Below, piece after piece: positions 1 through 10,650 of a stretch of DNA of 64,000 bases. Positions within the stretch are counted from its first letter, which is position 1; the number at the start of each line of letters is the position of its first letter. Both the position numbers and the translations under genes were made by a program. The notes under the pieces were generated by a model. That model did no database searches. It had not been told where the DNA came from and saw nothing but the letters and a program-made list of their open reading frames with translations. The DNA is taken from positions 104,060,767 to 104,124,766 of the forward strand of contig NC_089496.1 of the NCBI RefSeq assembly GCF_036850765.1. The letters are read 5' to 3'. Source of the stretch: Saccopteryx bilineata (taxonomy: Eukaryota > Chordata > Mammalia > Chiroptera > Emballonuridae).

Positions 1-1150
1 GTATTATCTGCAAACAATGAGTTTTATTGTTTCCCTCCCTATCCTTATACTTACTATTTCCCTTTACAGCCTTAGCCAGGAACTTTCTTACCATATTAAA
101 TAGTAATAGTGATGGGGACACCCTTAGCTTATTACCAATCTTGAAGTACTTAAAATGTCTCCATTAAATATTATTGTTGTAGGTTTCTGGTAATAACTTT
201 TATATAGTTATCTTGTATTTTGAGCTGGATCTTATTAAATAATTTTATGGTACCAAGATAATTATGGTTTTCCTCCTTTAGCCTATCAATGAGATAAATT
301 ACATTAATAGATAAATAAATGTTAAACCATGCTTACATTCCTAAAACAAATTCTACGGATCAGAATTCTTTTAAAACATGGTTAGATATGATGAGCTTGT
401 ACACTATGTACGATTTTCCCATCTGTGCTAATAAATAAAATAAGAGTTATACTTTTCTCATATTATCCTTATCTAGTTTTAGAATCAAGATCTCACTAAT
501 CTCCTAAAATGAGCTTGACATCTCTTTTTCTTCTTCTCATTTCCCAGAACTAGTAAAAAGGAATTGCGTTATCTAAAAGTTCAATGCAACTCACTTACAA
601 GAGTATCCGGGTCCAGAGTTTTTGAAAGGAGATACCTTTAACTACTATTTCAGTTTCTTAAATATTTATGAGGCAGTTCAAGCTATCTTTTTCTTCTGAT
701 ACTTTCAGTTTATAGTTTTTAAAGAATTTTTACATTTCTTTTTAATTTGATTAATTTTAGAGAGAGAAACATTGATTTGTTGTTCCACTTATTTATACAT
801 TCATTGATTGGTTCTTGTATGAGCCCTGACTGGGGATCGAACCCACCACCTTGCCATATGGGGATGACACTCTAACCAGCTGAGCTACCCAGGACTAAGA
901 ATTTATACATTCCATCTAGGGCTAGGCTTACAAGTTTATTAACCTATAGAAATTCATAAAATTATTTTTTAATCTCATGTTTATAATTATTTCCCATTTT
1001 TCACTTATTTTATTTGCATCTTCTTTCCTTTATCTTATTAGAAAGAGGTCTAGCTTATTAATCTTCAAAGAATTTGGCAAATTTTGTTATAACTTCGCAG
1101 ATTTCTGCTCTTTTATTTTTTTAACTCTTCATATGAACTCTGTTTAGGCA
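1..1150 (-). mobile_element. L1 ORF2 remnant (antisense), split by a SINE
   Basis: The AT-rich sequence reads as a decayed antisense copy of the L1 reverse-transcriptase region. The order of recognisable words at 1-420 and about 1040-1110 follows the usual antisense L1 ORF2 order. No open frame survives. A group D SINE interrupts it at about 739-896. It lies inside CACUL1 intron 1. Recognition is from memory of L1 consensus, so subfamily and exact ends are not resolved. Confidence 0.6.
739..896 (-). mobile_element. tRNA-derived SINE, group D (older bat type)
   Basis: The reverse complement has a tRNA-like head (GGGTAGCTCAGCTGGTTAGA, then GGTTCGATCCCC as B box) followed by an AATCAATGAATG-type body and a short CT tail. 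An imperfect duplication of about 17 bp (AAGAATTT.TACATT) flanks it at about 722-738 and 897-913. The same family recurs on the plus strand at 18785-18958. Confidence 0.75.
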
Positions 1151-2160
1151 CTAAAGCAAGTTTCCTGCAGCATTTAAGTAAGTCACATGCCACTCTGTCC
1201 AAGGTCTGCTTTTACCACACAGACTTCAACACAAAAACTATACAATATAAATATTATTTGCATGTATGCATGACACAGGAAAGAATCAAATACAAATCTT
1301 ATCAACCATACCTACTTGTGAATGTCTAATTAAAGCAGCATCTTGAAGGTAAATTAGTTATGTGCTGATCCCACACTCACACACAAATGTATAAGGCTGT
1401 GACTAACTGAAGCAAGACAAACATTTTTCTGCAATGGTAATTGGACAATTAGTGGTGCGGTTTGATAGAATTAGTAACTAGAAATGACATCTCCCAGTTG
1501 CTTTACCAGATGCCATTCAAAACTTGCAGTTATTAATAGGACAAAAAATTCTAGCTGTAACGGTAAATTTGCACTCCCCTCCCCCAAAAAATCCACTCAA
1601 AGCAAAAGCGCATTTTTTTCCCTAGCTATGAAAGCATACATCCTGGCTGGGGGCAGTTTAGGAATGCAAGGCAGATTTTGGTTTTCAGTTTTTCTGCCTG
1701 CAGTTGAGCGTTAAGGCAAATCAGTACAAGTTCAACACGCAACAGAATTTTGGATTTGGACACATGCTGAATGGCTTGTTCACATCAGTGTAGGCTTTGA
1801 AAATAATTTTATAGATTAACTTCAAAACGGATGTCGTCACAGCTCCCACTGCATTGGTTTACTCGAGAAGCAACTCATATATTTTCCTATTAGGGTGCAG
1901 ACAGAAGGTGCACACTGGAGAAGAGAGAGAACGGGTGTCGATGTAGGTCAACTTTCTGATTCTCGATTAAGGCAGACTGGCTGAAAGCGCAAGCACAGAA
2001 GTTGCCAGATTTTTCTCTCCCCGTCTGCAAGAAGGAAAGACTGAAGGCCTCTCCCTAACGCAAACTCAGACTGCCTCATTTTCCTCTCACGTTTGAGGGT
2101 GCAACTTTGAGGAAGGGGGGTACCGAGAAGAAAAGAGCGCCCAATGTCGAGTGACACCCA
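1151..2160. other. CACUL1 intron 1, unique sequence
   Basis: Single-copy-looking intron sequence between the L1 fossil and the CpG island. It has a short A-rich stretch near 1540-1620. No repeat, exon or RNA gene could be supported. Confidence 0.5.
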
Positions 2161-2421
2161 TCTGTGATAAGGATCGCCTCCGCAGAACTTGCGGCTGTGT
2201 GCGCACCAGGCGGCTTTCTCCGGCCAGGTAATACAAGAAGCCAGGGCCGCCGCGGCGCTGGCCGCCGCCACCAAACGGGGGAAGGGAGGCGGGGACGGGA
2301 GGGAGGGGAGCGGAGCGGAGGGGGGACCCGGGCCTTAAACAAAGGAAGCGGGGCTCCGAGAGGGGTGGGCTCGGAGTCCGGGTGGGGAAGAGGAAGGCCG
2401 AGGCTGCCGGGGAGAGGCCGG

Positions 2422-2428
2422 ACTCACA
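2422..2428 (-). other. CACUL1: Splice donor of CACUL1 exon 1
   Basis: Read on the minus strand, the exon ends ...AAGTTCT and the intron begins GTGAGT at 2427-2422. Reading on past it, the frame loses its resemblance to the protein and becomes low-complexity, which supports the boundary. Confidence 0.8.
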
Positions 2429-2785
2429 GAACTTGGAGGTGGAGGTGTTGATGTTGATGGTGGAGCTGGGGGTGGGGGCGGGGACCGCCTTGGCCACGGC
2501 GGCGGCCGCGTCGCAGCTCTTCAACATCATGATCACCCCATTGGCCTCCGCCGCCGCCGGCGGCCCCAGCTGGAGCCCCTCCTTGGGGCCCTTCCTGTCC
2601 ACCGAGACCGCAGGCACGGCCAGCAGCTGCCCCCCCGGAGGCTCCCGGACAGGGGCCGGGATCGACGAGGGGGGCGGCGGCGGCTGCCGGAAGCCGTCCA
2701 CGGCAGCCTCCCAGTTGTTGTGGTTCTGGTCATCCATCATCGCCTCGTAGGTGCCCCCCTCCTCCTCTTCCATGCTTTCCTCCAT
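2428..2785 (-). CDS. CACUL1: CACUL1 first coding exon (CDK2-associated cullin domain protein, N-terminus)
   Basis: Exon 1 encodes 119 residues plus the first base of codon 120. The start at 2785 ([11 protein letters not shown]) has a strong context, A at -3 and G at +4. A second in-frame ATG follows at 2773, and an in-frame TGA lies upstream at 2873-2875. The exon ends at a clean donor, GTGAGT at 2427-2422. In order it shows an acidic N-terminus, the segment [19 protein letters not shown], a proline run near residues 35-45, an Ala-rich stretch near 90-105 and [12 protein letters not shown] at the end. I recognise this as the disordered N-terminus of CACUL1 (CAC1); the cullin-like domain lies in later exons to the left, outside the window. 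Known role of the family: binds CDK2 and promotes its activity at G1/S; links to KEAP1/NRF2 and nuclear receptors are also reported. The split codon (T|..) agrees with the leucine expected next. Identification is from memory of the human protein. Confidence 0.85.
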
Positions 2786-3280
2786 CCTGCTGGCCCCCAG
2801 CACCCGCCCGCCTCGCAGGCACCTGCCGCCTGTCTCAACCAGGGGCCAGGGGGCGCCGCGGCCTCCTCGAGGTCACATCGCCGGGGGCCGGGCGCGGCGG
2901 GGCGGGGCGGGCAGCGGGGCGCCGGGTCTCCCCCTCTCCGCCGGGCGGACTCTCGCAGGCAAGGCTGGCGGCGGTGGGCGCTCCAGTCTGCCGTCGGGGA
3001 GAGGCGACCGTAAAGAGGCAACGCCCCTCACGACATTTCACAGCAGCTACCTACAGGCAGTTGGAAAGGGCAGCTGGGGGAGCGGCCCGAAGAGCACGTG
3101 GTGCGAGGAACGAGCTGCGACAAGGGAAAACGAAAAGGGGCGGGAGCTGTACTCACCCTCACGGAACAGGGCAGAGGCTCGCCCCGCCTCGGCTGGCCCT
3201 GCCCGGACAACTGAGGGCGACGGTCCCGGGAGCACGCGTCGGCCCCGCCCCCGGCCCGGCCTGGCGTAATAAGGGGGTTC
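2786..3280 (-). promoter_or_regulatory. CACUL1: CACUL1 5' UTR and proximal promoter
   Basis: GC-rich sequence directly upstream of the ATG on the minus strand. The coding frame stays open for about 29 codons above the ATG until TGA at 2873-2875, so a non-AUG N-terminal extension is possible in principle but has no other support. The word CCAGGGGGCGCCG at 2847-2859 is a partial match to the CTCF core. Confidence 0.6.
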
Positions 3281-3283
3281 GGC

Positions 3284-3295
3284 CGCGCACGCGCA
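3284..3295 (+). promoter_or_regulatory. NRF1 binding site (perfect consensus)
   Basis: CGCGCACGCGCA matches the NRF1 palindrome YGCGCAYGCGCR at every position. It sits about 500 bp upstream of the CACUL1 ATG, in the CpG island, a typical place for NRF1-driven CpG promoters. Confidence 0.7.
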
Positions 3296-3450
3296 GTCGC
3301 ACTGTGGTTGCCAGGACTACCGGGAGCCTAACCGGCCTCTAAAGCTGGGCGCAGACCCCCGACCCGGGGTCTTATGGCACCTGCTACCCGTTCGGCGGTA
3401 TTTCTCTTGCGCTCACCCGGGTTCTGGGGCCTTCTTGCCGCAGAGGGTCT

Positions 3451-4500
3451 CGCAGCCCGGTCTCGGCTTGAGGTCCAAGCCTTGGAGCCACAAAGTCCCC
3501 AAGTCGCACTTTGAAAACGTGTGGAGCCGCCTTGGACAGCCCTTTATGGGACAGCCCTTTGTGGGACCGCCCGCGGGCCTTAGCCCACACAACTCAAAAC
3601 CGAGAATAAAAACTGACACTTGGCAGGATGGCTTAAAAAAATTAATGTGTTTGAAATAGTCATGGATTTTTAAGTTCCTCCTTCTCCATACCCTGAGGCC
3701 AGAAAATTTCAACTTAAAATCTCAAGCTTCATGTTCTGTTTCACAAATCTGACTACAAGTTTGAGTTTGTAAGAGTCTTGAGGATCAAAGAAAAATGATT
3801 ATGGAACTATAATAATTTTTTTCATTCCTTTGTATTCTCATATTGTAGCAAATAACAGTAATATCAGATTATATGTTATAATTGTGGAGCTCGTTCTAGC
3901 TACTGGTGCTAAGGAATGTCTAAGAAAACCTCTTAATTACATTTAAGCTAGCAGATAATGAATCTTTATTTCCACAAATATGTAATTAGCATGAAGTGAA
4001 GAATCACTTCAGCCAAGAAGCTCTGATGAACTACAACATCCACAGTTGTTTCTATTACTTTCATATATTTTCCCAGTATATTCTGCACTATACCCAATGG
4101 AACTGTTTTACCAATAACAGAATGATTTCAGACAATGCTCCCTTAATTAAAGACATATATTTTGAATCAGTACATTTTTAATTCTCTAGTCTTGGACGTT
4201 TGGGGAATAAAAAATAAGGGGGAAATTTTTAAGTAAAAGACAATTGAGTGAAATGCTGAGGTGAGGAATGTGCAATTAATTCTATACCCCGCAAAAATAA
4301 CAACACAAAGAATAGAAGAAGGAAGAATTAGTCTTTCAGACGAACAACTGAGTGTGTCGTCAATAAACATTCTAAGTAGGTAGATGGGTATGTATGACCA
4401 GAGATAAAGAGAGGTCTTTACATAATAAAAAAACTCAATACTCAAGGAAGATAAAAGTTATACATGTGTTTAATAACATGATCACAAAATACATAAAGCG
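3451..4500. other. Intergenic flank of the promoter, AT-rich unique sequence
   Basis: Beyond the CpG island the composition drops sharply to AT-rich single-copy-looking DNA. No gene, repeat or RNA could be supported. Confidence 0.5.
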
Positions 4501-4872
4501 ACCTGGCCAGTTGCGCAATGGTAGAGCGTCTGCCTGGCATGTGGGAAGTCCTGGGTTTGATTCCCGGCCAGGGCACACAGGAAAAGCACCCACCTGCCTC
4601 TCCACCCTTCCCTCTCTCCTTTCTCTCTTATCTCTATGTTCCCTTCCGGAGCCAAGGCTCCATTGGAGCAAAGTTGGCCCAGGCACTGAGGACGGCTCCA
4701 TGGCCTCCACCTTAGGCACGAAAATGGCTCTGGTTGCTAAGGAACAATGCCCCAAATGAGCAGAGCATCGCCCCCTAGTGGGCTTGCCAGGTGGATTCCA
4801 GTTGGGCGCATCCGGGAGTCTGTCACTCTGCCTCCCCGCTTCTCACTTAAGAAAAATGTAAAAAAAAAAAAA
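4501..4872 (+). mobile_element. tRNA-derived SINE, group A (Rhin-1-like)
   Basis: A tRNA-like head (CCTGGCCAGTTGCGCAATGG, then a GGTTTGATTCCCGG B-box region) is followed by a CT-rich linker, the block around GGCTCCATTGGAGCAAAG, one CCCCCTAGTGGGC word, a GGGAGTCTGTC block and a poly-A tail. A duplication of about 11 bp (near CATAAAGCGA) flanks it. It is a diverged, older copy. Confidence 0.88.
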
Positions 4873-4970
4873 TCATTAAAGCGAAAATTGGCAAGTACTA
4901 AAAGAGAGAGAAATCTGCCATCAAAGCAGATGATCTTCACACAGCTCTCTAGCAGATTGCAATGGGTTAA

Positions 4971-5418
4971 TAGTAACCCCTCATAAGATATATTCATGTG
5001 CTAATCCCGGGAACCTGTGAATGTTAACTCTATATGGAAACAGGATCTTTGCAGATGCAATTAAAGATCTTGAGAAAATCACTCTGGATTATCCAGGTGG
5101 ATCATAAATACAATGACAAGTGTCTGCATAAGAGGAAAGCAGGGGGAGATCTGAGACAGAAGAGGAGACAAAGAAGAGGAAAAGATAATGTGACCACAGA
5201 GGCAGAGACTGGAGTGACACCCCCAAATACTGACAGCCAGTATAAAAGCTAGGTGAAACAAAGACTGGGTTCTTCCCTAGAGATTCCAGAGAGATGCAAC
5301 CCTGCTGATAGCTTGATTCTAGCTTTCAGAATCGTCAAAGAATACATTTCTGTTGCTCAAAGCCACCCTTTTGTGGTAATTTGTTACAGCAGCCACAGAA
5401 AACTAATACACAGATCAA
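4971..5418 (+). mobile_element. MaLR-like LTR remnant
   Basis: The order of words (CTAATCCCGGGAACCTGTGAATG, then TCTTTGCAGATGCAATTAA, a purine-rich middle, and GCCACCCTTTTGTGGTAATTTG before AACTAATACA) follows the old ERVL-MaLR type LTR layout. There is no coding capacity. The exact subfamily was not resolved. Confidence 0.5.
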
Positions 5419-5429
5419 GGGAACCAAAT

Positions 5430-5800
5430 CTTTAGGGACTTAGAAGATTTGAATAACAACACAATTGTCAAGCTTGATTTGATGAATACATACAGAACAC
5501 TACACTCAATAACTGCAGATATATACATTCTTTTCAAGTATATGGTAAACATTTACAAAAATTGAACATACTGGTCATAAAGCAAGTCTCTCTACATGTC
5601 AAAGGATTGGTATCATAGCAACCACATTCTCTGACCACTATGTAGTTAAGTTAGAAATCAATGATCAAAAGACAGCCAGTAAACTCCCATATTTCTACTC
5701 TTTCAATCAACTCATGGGTCAGAAAGTCATAATGGAAATTAGAAAATGTTTAGAACTGAAAGGAATGGTACTTTAATGAAATATAACTTTAATTCTAGCA
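5430..5800 (+). mobile_element. L1 ORF2 fragment, sense, decayed
   Basis: Words in the order of the conserved L1 ORF2 segment (AACACTACACTCAATAACTG, then ACATACTGGTCATAAAGCAAG, then AGAAATCAATGATCAAAAG) are present. Stops interrupt all frames. It probably ends near the group A SINE at 5893. Confidence 0.65.
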
Positions 5801-5892
5801 AGGTCCTACTCCAGGGATTTTAACTCAATATATTGGTGAACGCTGCACTTTTCACTTGTATACTGCCAAAATGATCAATATAAGACATTCAA

Positions 5893-6270
5893 TTTTTTTT
5901 AATTTTTCCGAAGTTAGAAGCAGGGAGGCAGTCAGACAGACTCCCGCATGTGCCCAACCAGGATCCACCCGGCATGCCCACCAGGGAACAATGCTCTGCC
6001 TATCTGAGGCATTGCTCCATTGAGGTGGGAGCCATTCTAGTGCCTGAGGTGGAGGCCATGGAGCAGTCCTCAGCACCCGGGACCAACTTTGCTCCCATGG
6101 AACCTTGGCTGCTAGGCCAAGGGAAAGAGAGGGGAAGAGAGAGACAGAGAGAAAGGAGAGAGGTAAGGGTGGAGAAGCAGATGGCGCTTCTGTGTGCCCT
6201 AGCTAGGAATTGAACCTGGGACTTCAACATGCCAGGTCAACACTCTACTGCTGAGCCAACCAGCCAGGAT
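5893..6270 (-). mobile_element. SINE group A (Rhin-1-like), minus orientation
   Basis: The reverse complement shows the full group A order, starting at the tRNA-like head (6270 end) and finishing with a T-rich stretch at 5893 that is the poly-A tail. ATTCA words at both ends may be a worn duplication. This copy is diverged and has lost the long internal GC module array. Confidence 0.88.
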
Positions 6271-6311
6271 CTATTCATTTTTGCTCTAATTGGTTACATA
6301 CACCATTATGG

Positions 6312-6800
6312 TGTTGGGGTGCAGAACAAGTCACCCTAAGATGTGCCTTTGTGATAATGTGGATTATTTTGAGCTAAATCAACTGAGATCCTGCAGGCCC
6401 AGGAGAAGCTCCTGCCACCCGCCCCATCCCCACCTTAACTACTTAGAAGAATTTGAATTAGAGGCCTTGCCCCTAATAAGAGTTATTAATCAGAAATAAT
6501 TTTCTATGACCTATCTGTAGGGCAAAGCAAATTACTAATTACTAAACATCTGCCCTTCTTATCATTCTGTGTATGACCTTCCTCCCCTCTGAAGCCACAA
6601 GGCCTTAGCTCAGAATGCCATGTACCTCATTTTAACTTCCTGTCCCTGAATCTCTGGTGTCTGTGGTGTCTCTGACCCTCCCACGCATGCACATATAATT
6701 TGGTCATTGTCTCTTATTAATCTGCCTTGTGTACATTCATTATTAGATCAGCTGAAAGACCATTGAAAACTAGAGGCAAGTTCCTTCCTACCCCACAACA
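6312..6800 (+). mobile_element. Probable solo LTR of an old endogenous retrovirus
   Basis: The stretch starts with TGTTGGGGTG and ends with CCCCACAACA, giving the TG...CA ends expected of an LTR of about 490 bp. Words such as TTTTGAGCTAAATCAACTGAG and the TTATTAATCTGCCTTGTGT near the end resemble class I (gamma-type) mammalian LTRs. No internal viral region is attached and no duplication could be seen. Confidence 0.5.
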
Positions 6801-7218
6801 GAAAAATCCAATGATGATGGGGCCAAAGCAGTGGGTGACAGGGTGCAATTTGCCATAAATAAGGAGAAACACCCCCCCCTAAAAAAAAGAAAAGAAAAAT
6901 TTCCCACCTACTTAAGGAAAACCAAGTGAACATATTGATAACTAGTTAATTTTACGGACATTATGGGACTTTATTATGTTGTAATTAAAAACAATATATT
7001 TTAATAGTTATTATTTAAAATCTTCAATGATTTGTTCTGGTACATAGAGATGGAGAGTAACATGACCAGCAGTCATTGACTCAGCCACACTGGACAGTTA
7101 TAAAAAAAGGTTAGTAATTACTACAACCGTCCACAGTCACTGATATTAATCTGTTTGGCTTCTTGAGGTTGTTTCCTATTTTCCACTAGGCTGTCAGTTT
7201 CTCTAAAGCAGGATAAAT

Positions 7219-7256
<38 letters not shown>

Positions 7257-7977
7257 GTAAGTTTGTGTATGTAAAGAAAAGACTAATTCAAAACATTTTA
7301 ATAGCAGGTTTCTAGGGGTTGTGAGTGTATTTAACGGATCTTGGTATCTTTCAATGTTTTCCATGTTCTCTACAAGGAGCATGTATTAGTTTTATAATCA
7401 GAAAAATATTCCAAGCCTTATAATTAAAAATAAGTACAAACAACAGTAAGGAAGTATAAATTGGAATTCTATATGTTAAAATGTTTGTTTTGGCTTCTAG
7501 AAACGGAAATCTCAAGTAGAAATTCCTTTGAAACCAAGGCTATTCATTGGCTCACTAATAAGGTCTAGGAAGGGCAAGGGGGTGAGGGCAGCTCTGCCTG
7601 GGCTCCAGCCCTGTTCTCAGCGGCCCCAGGCCTCGTGGACACAGACACCAAATTCAACATGAAGAGGGCCCATGACTTCTGGTAGCTCTCTGTTAGGAGC
7701 AAGCAGGTTCTTTCCCAAAAGCTCTCAGTAAACTTCCACCCCGTGTCTCATTGGCCCATTCCTGAACCAATATTTAGACCTGCATTCCAGAGCCATTTAC
7801 TGGAAAGAGTTTGGATTTATTCCAATAAGCCCTACCCCTGGAATTCAGAATAGGACTGGCTTTTCCTTAAGTAATCATCTGAGAAGGGAAGATATAAGAA
7901 CAAACATTAGGGGACAGGTTGGGAAGTTTAAAAGAATGCGGGATAGGCAACAGTACCCATTATAAAAGTCCAAGTAC
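6801..7977. other. Intergenic, unique with one microsatellite
   Basis: Mostly AT-rich single-copy-looking sequence. A compound (CA)n(TA)n repeat lies at about 7221-7257. A run of C near 6872 precedes an A-rich stretch. Nothing else is supported. Confidence 0.5.
7221..7257. repeat. Compound microsatellite (CA)n(TA)n
   Basis: An uninterrupted run of CA dinucleotides passes directly into TA dinucleotides. Confidence 0.95.
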
Positions 7978-8187
7978 GCCTGACCTGTGGTGGCGCAGTG
8001 GATAAAGCATCAACCTGGTACACTGAGGTCGCCAGTTCAAAACCCTGGGCTGCCTATCAAGGCACGTATGGGAGTTGATGCTTCCTGCTCCTCTCTCCCC
8101 CCTTCTCTTTCTCTCTCTTTCTCTCTCTTTCTCTCTCTCTCTCCTCTCTCTAAAATGAATAAATAAACTCTAAAAAACAAAACAAAA
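7978..8187 (+). mobile_element. SINE group B
   Basis: A short tRNA-derived SINE: head GCCTGACCTGTGGTGGCGCA, B-box region near CCAGTTCAAAACC, GTATGGGAGTTGATGCTTCC, then a long CT tail and an A-rich end. Perfect 8-bp duplications CCAAGTAC flank it at 7970-7977 and 8188-8195. Confidence 0.92.
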
Positions 8188-8302
8188 CCCAAGTACCTAA
8201 TCCATTGGAGCCTATCTATTAAATAGCCTTACCCAGTATCTCTACTCCCTCCCCTTCAGAAATGCCTCTCTATCCAATATGTTATACAAACTTATATGTT
8301 AT

Positions 8303-8335
8303 ACTGACTTCTAAGTCAGTACTGTACTGACTTAG
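8303..8335. repeat. Short inverted repeat with a third copy
   Basis: ACTGACTTCTAAGTCAGT (8303-8320) is an 8-bp perfect stem with a 2-base centre. ACTGACTTAG repeats at about 8326-8335. Confidence 0.85.
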
Positions 8336-8359
8336 AAACAAGGAAGCCATAACTTGTGT

Positions 8360-8409
8360 TTATATATATATAATATATATATAATATATATATATTATAT
8401 ATATATAAA
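8360..8409. repeat. Palindromic AT microsatellite
   Basis: A near-pure TA run of about 50 bp with TAATA and TATTA interruptions placed almost symmetrically, so the block is nearly its own reverse complement. Confidence 0.9.
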
Positions 8410-9063
8410 TGGTGGATAATTTTCTAAAAATAGTTAAAACTTAGGGTGGGAGTATGGGCACAAAGACATTGTCATTTAGAATTAGTCTTTGTGTGGCTTT
8501 AAATACCATAATGTCATCTTTCCCAGAGAACACTTCATTGCAATTGTTCAATATTTTTAAATGGATAAACGTATGACTAACTTAAATCTCCCTTAAATCT
8601 TATTTCACATCAACAGTCCTTTTTTCTTTCATTATCTCTTAAAACACTGCCTGTGCCATAGCAACATTTTTCCTTCAGAAAAAGCCAAATTTATCATTGC
8701 CATGTTTACATTTTTTCATCTCTCCTACACTATCCCACATAATTCTTTTCACCTCTCCTATCTCACCTGATTCCTAGTGAAGTGAAACAGCTCAGAAGAG
8801 AGCAGGAAGAGGGAAGAAGGGAAGAAAAATCACATGGAAAAAATCCAAAAACCTGTACCTGCCTCTTCTAAGTAGTCAAGTGAGGACTAATCGAATCGGA
8901 GAAGATTGTGATAGACAGCATTCAGACATAGAGATCATTTATTTTCATTTCTATTTTATTTTAAAGTTACTATTAATTTCATGAAAGCAATAGCATGGAA
9001 AACTTTAAAACGTAGCTTTGATAGAGCTGAACTATATTAGACTAAAGAAAAACTAATAATACA

Positions 9064-9159
9064 GGCCCTGGCCAGTTGGCTCAGTGGTGGAGCATTGGCC
9101 TGGCATGTGGATGTCCTGGGTTTGAAGCACCCATCTGCTTCTCCACTCCTTCCTCTCTC

Positions 9160-9200
<41 letters not shown>

Positions 9201-9430
9201 TCTCCTTCAGCCATGGCTCTATTGGAGCAAACTGGCCCCAGGCACTGAGGATGGCTCCATGGCCTCTGCCTCAGGCACTAAGAAGAGCTCAGTTGCCAAG
9301 CAATGGAGCAATGCCCCAGATGGGCAGAGCATCACCCCCTAGTGGGCTTGCCAGGTGGATACATGGTTGGGGCACATGCAAGAGTCTGTCTCTGCCTCCC
9401 TTCCTCTCACTGAATTTAAAAAAAAAAAGG
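9064..9430 (+). mobile_element. SINE group A with a deletion in the head
   Basis: Starts GGCCCTGGCCAGTTGGCTCA. The head is joined early to the linker: after GGGTTTGA the next block is AGCACCCATCTGCTTCTCC, so the second half of the B-box arm is missing. A (CT)n expansion follows at about 9166-9197, then the usual 3' blocks and a poly-A tail. Confidence 0.88.
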
Positions 9431-9860
9431 AAAAAAAATATTTTTTAATCCCTAGGAGATTATAATGGTACCAAGACAGAATTTGACAAAGAAATGACTT
9501 GTGAATGCATAACGCAATTGAAAGTCTAAATGCATAGCTATTGGAATGATCTCGATTAGAAGGTAAGAGGATTAGAAACATGTAAATAACTCAAGTCTCA
9601 ATAGTTGAACACAGATTACTGTTTACAGTGAAGATATGTAGCCACCCGGGGGAGTATTCTCTATTCGGTATTTCTTTCCATGTTAAATTTTGTTCCTTCT
9701 TTTCACATCTTAGCACCTGAATCCTAAATTCCATCCTAGTTGGGGAACAGAGTTAATGATGTAGACTTTCTCCATAAGTCTGATGAATGTAGGAGCTGAA
9801 GGAAATGACTTTAGACTGAAGGAGGTTATAGAATAGCCTCCCGGCACCCTGTTGCAGGCC
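9431..9860. other. Intergenic, unique
   Basis: No repeat, gene or RNA supported. Confidence 0.4.
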
Positions 9861-10650
9861 TGTCCCTTTCGCTCAGCCAGTCACAGGTATTTCTGTGTTG
9901 GAGCACTGCGCTGGGGCTACAAGGGTAAACAGATGAAAAGGGCTTCTGCCCCTCATGGAGTTCCCATTCCACTGAGGGGCCAAGTATTAAGCAGTAAACC
10001 ACCACATTAGCCAAACCTTAACAAGCGCTATGAAGGACCTTACCAGGTGCTCTGAAAGGGCATGGCGGAGAAAATTATTTTACTTTGGAAGATGCAGGAG
10101 AAGCTGTCTGAAAAAGTATATTTCTGCGAAGATGAACAGATGGGTGTAAATTAGTCAGTCAACAAGTTAGAAAGAGAACTTTCCAGGCAAAAGAAACAGG
10201 ACAGGAGGCATTTGACGTCATCTAGGAACTGCAAGGTGATGAGACGGGAGTGGAGTGAAGGAAAGAGAGGATGCAGCCAGGCTGTGCATGTTCCTGGGAG
10301 TCAGTTCTGCGTTTCTGTTTGAATGAAAAAGAGGAAAGAAGACATGACTTACAATTTTTAAAGGGCGACTCACTGCCCTAAGGAAACTGTCCTGTAGGAA
10401 AGGAAGGAGTAAAAGGGGAGTCCAGTTCGAGAGTTATGGCAACACTTTAGTCAAGAGATGATGGTGGTCTGGACTAGTGCAATGGTAGTAGGGATAGAAA
10501 GAAGTGGTACATGCACCACAAATTTATTTTGGATGAGGATGGACAGGACTTGATACACTAAATATTGAAGATGAGGGAAAGAAAGGTTGATGGCTCAACT
10601 GCTCTGATATAGACCTGGGTAGAGGATCATGTTCCTACAAAGCTGGGGTT
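9860..10650 (+). repeat. Ancient interspersed repeat (family not resolved)
   Basis: Words such as GGGGCTACAAGGGTAAACAGA, CTCATGGAGTTCCCATTCCA, AGCGCTATGAAGGACC and AGGCAAAAGAAACAGGACAG follow the order of a common old mammalian repeat also seen here at about 19830-20060, 27345-27660 and 43905-44060. It is heavily decayed. Confidence 0.4.

Larger units (their letters stand above)
2160..3450. promoter_or_regulatory. CpG island and promoter of CACUL1
   Basis: This is the only long CpG-dense, GC-rich stretch in the window. It covers the first coding exon, the 5' UTR and the upstream flank. GC-box words occur at about 2893-2910 and 3241-3252, an E-box CACGTG near 3095-3100, and a perfect NRF1 consensus at 3284-3295. 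No TATA box is evident, which fits a housekeeping CpG promoter firing toward the left. The transcription start cannot be fixed from sequence; it probably lies between about 2880 and 3300. A 15-bp word is duplicated in tandem near 3535-3565. Confidence 0.8.
8188..9063. other. Intergenic, AT-rich with palindromes
   Basis: Holds the hairpin at 8303-8320 and the AT palindrome at about 8360-8409. The rest is single-copy-looking. Confidence 0.5.

Noticed and set aside
2087..2427. Extension of the CACUL1 frame beyond residue 119
   Set aside because: GTGAGT donor at 2427-2422; the frame beyond it has no resemblance to the protein and is low-complexity.
2382..2750. Open frames antisense to CACUL1 exon 1
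   Set aside because: Shadows of a GC-rich exon; the minus-strand frame matches a known protein and has a proper donor.
6748..6933. Short minus-strand frame with aromatic-rich residues
   Set aside because: It lies over a C run and LTR end; chance frame.
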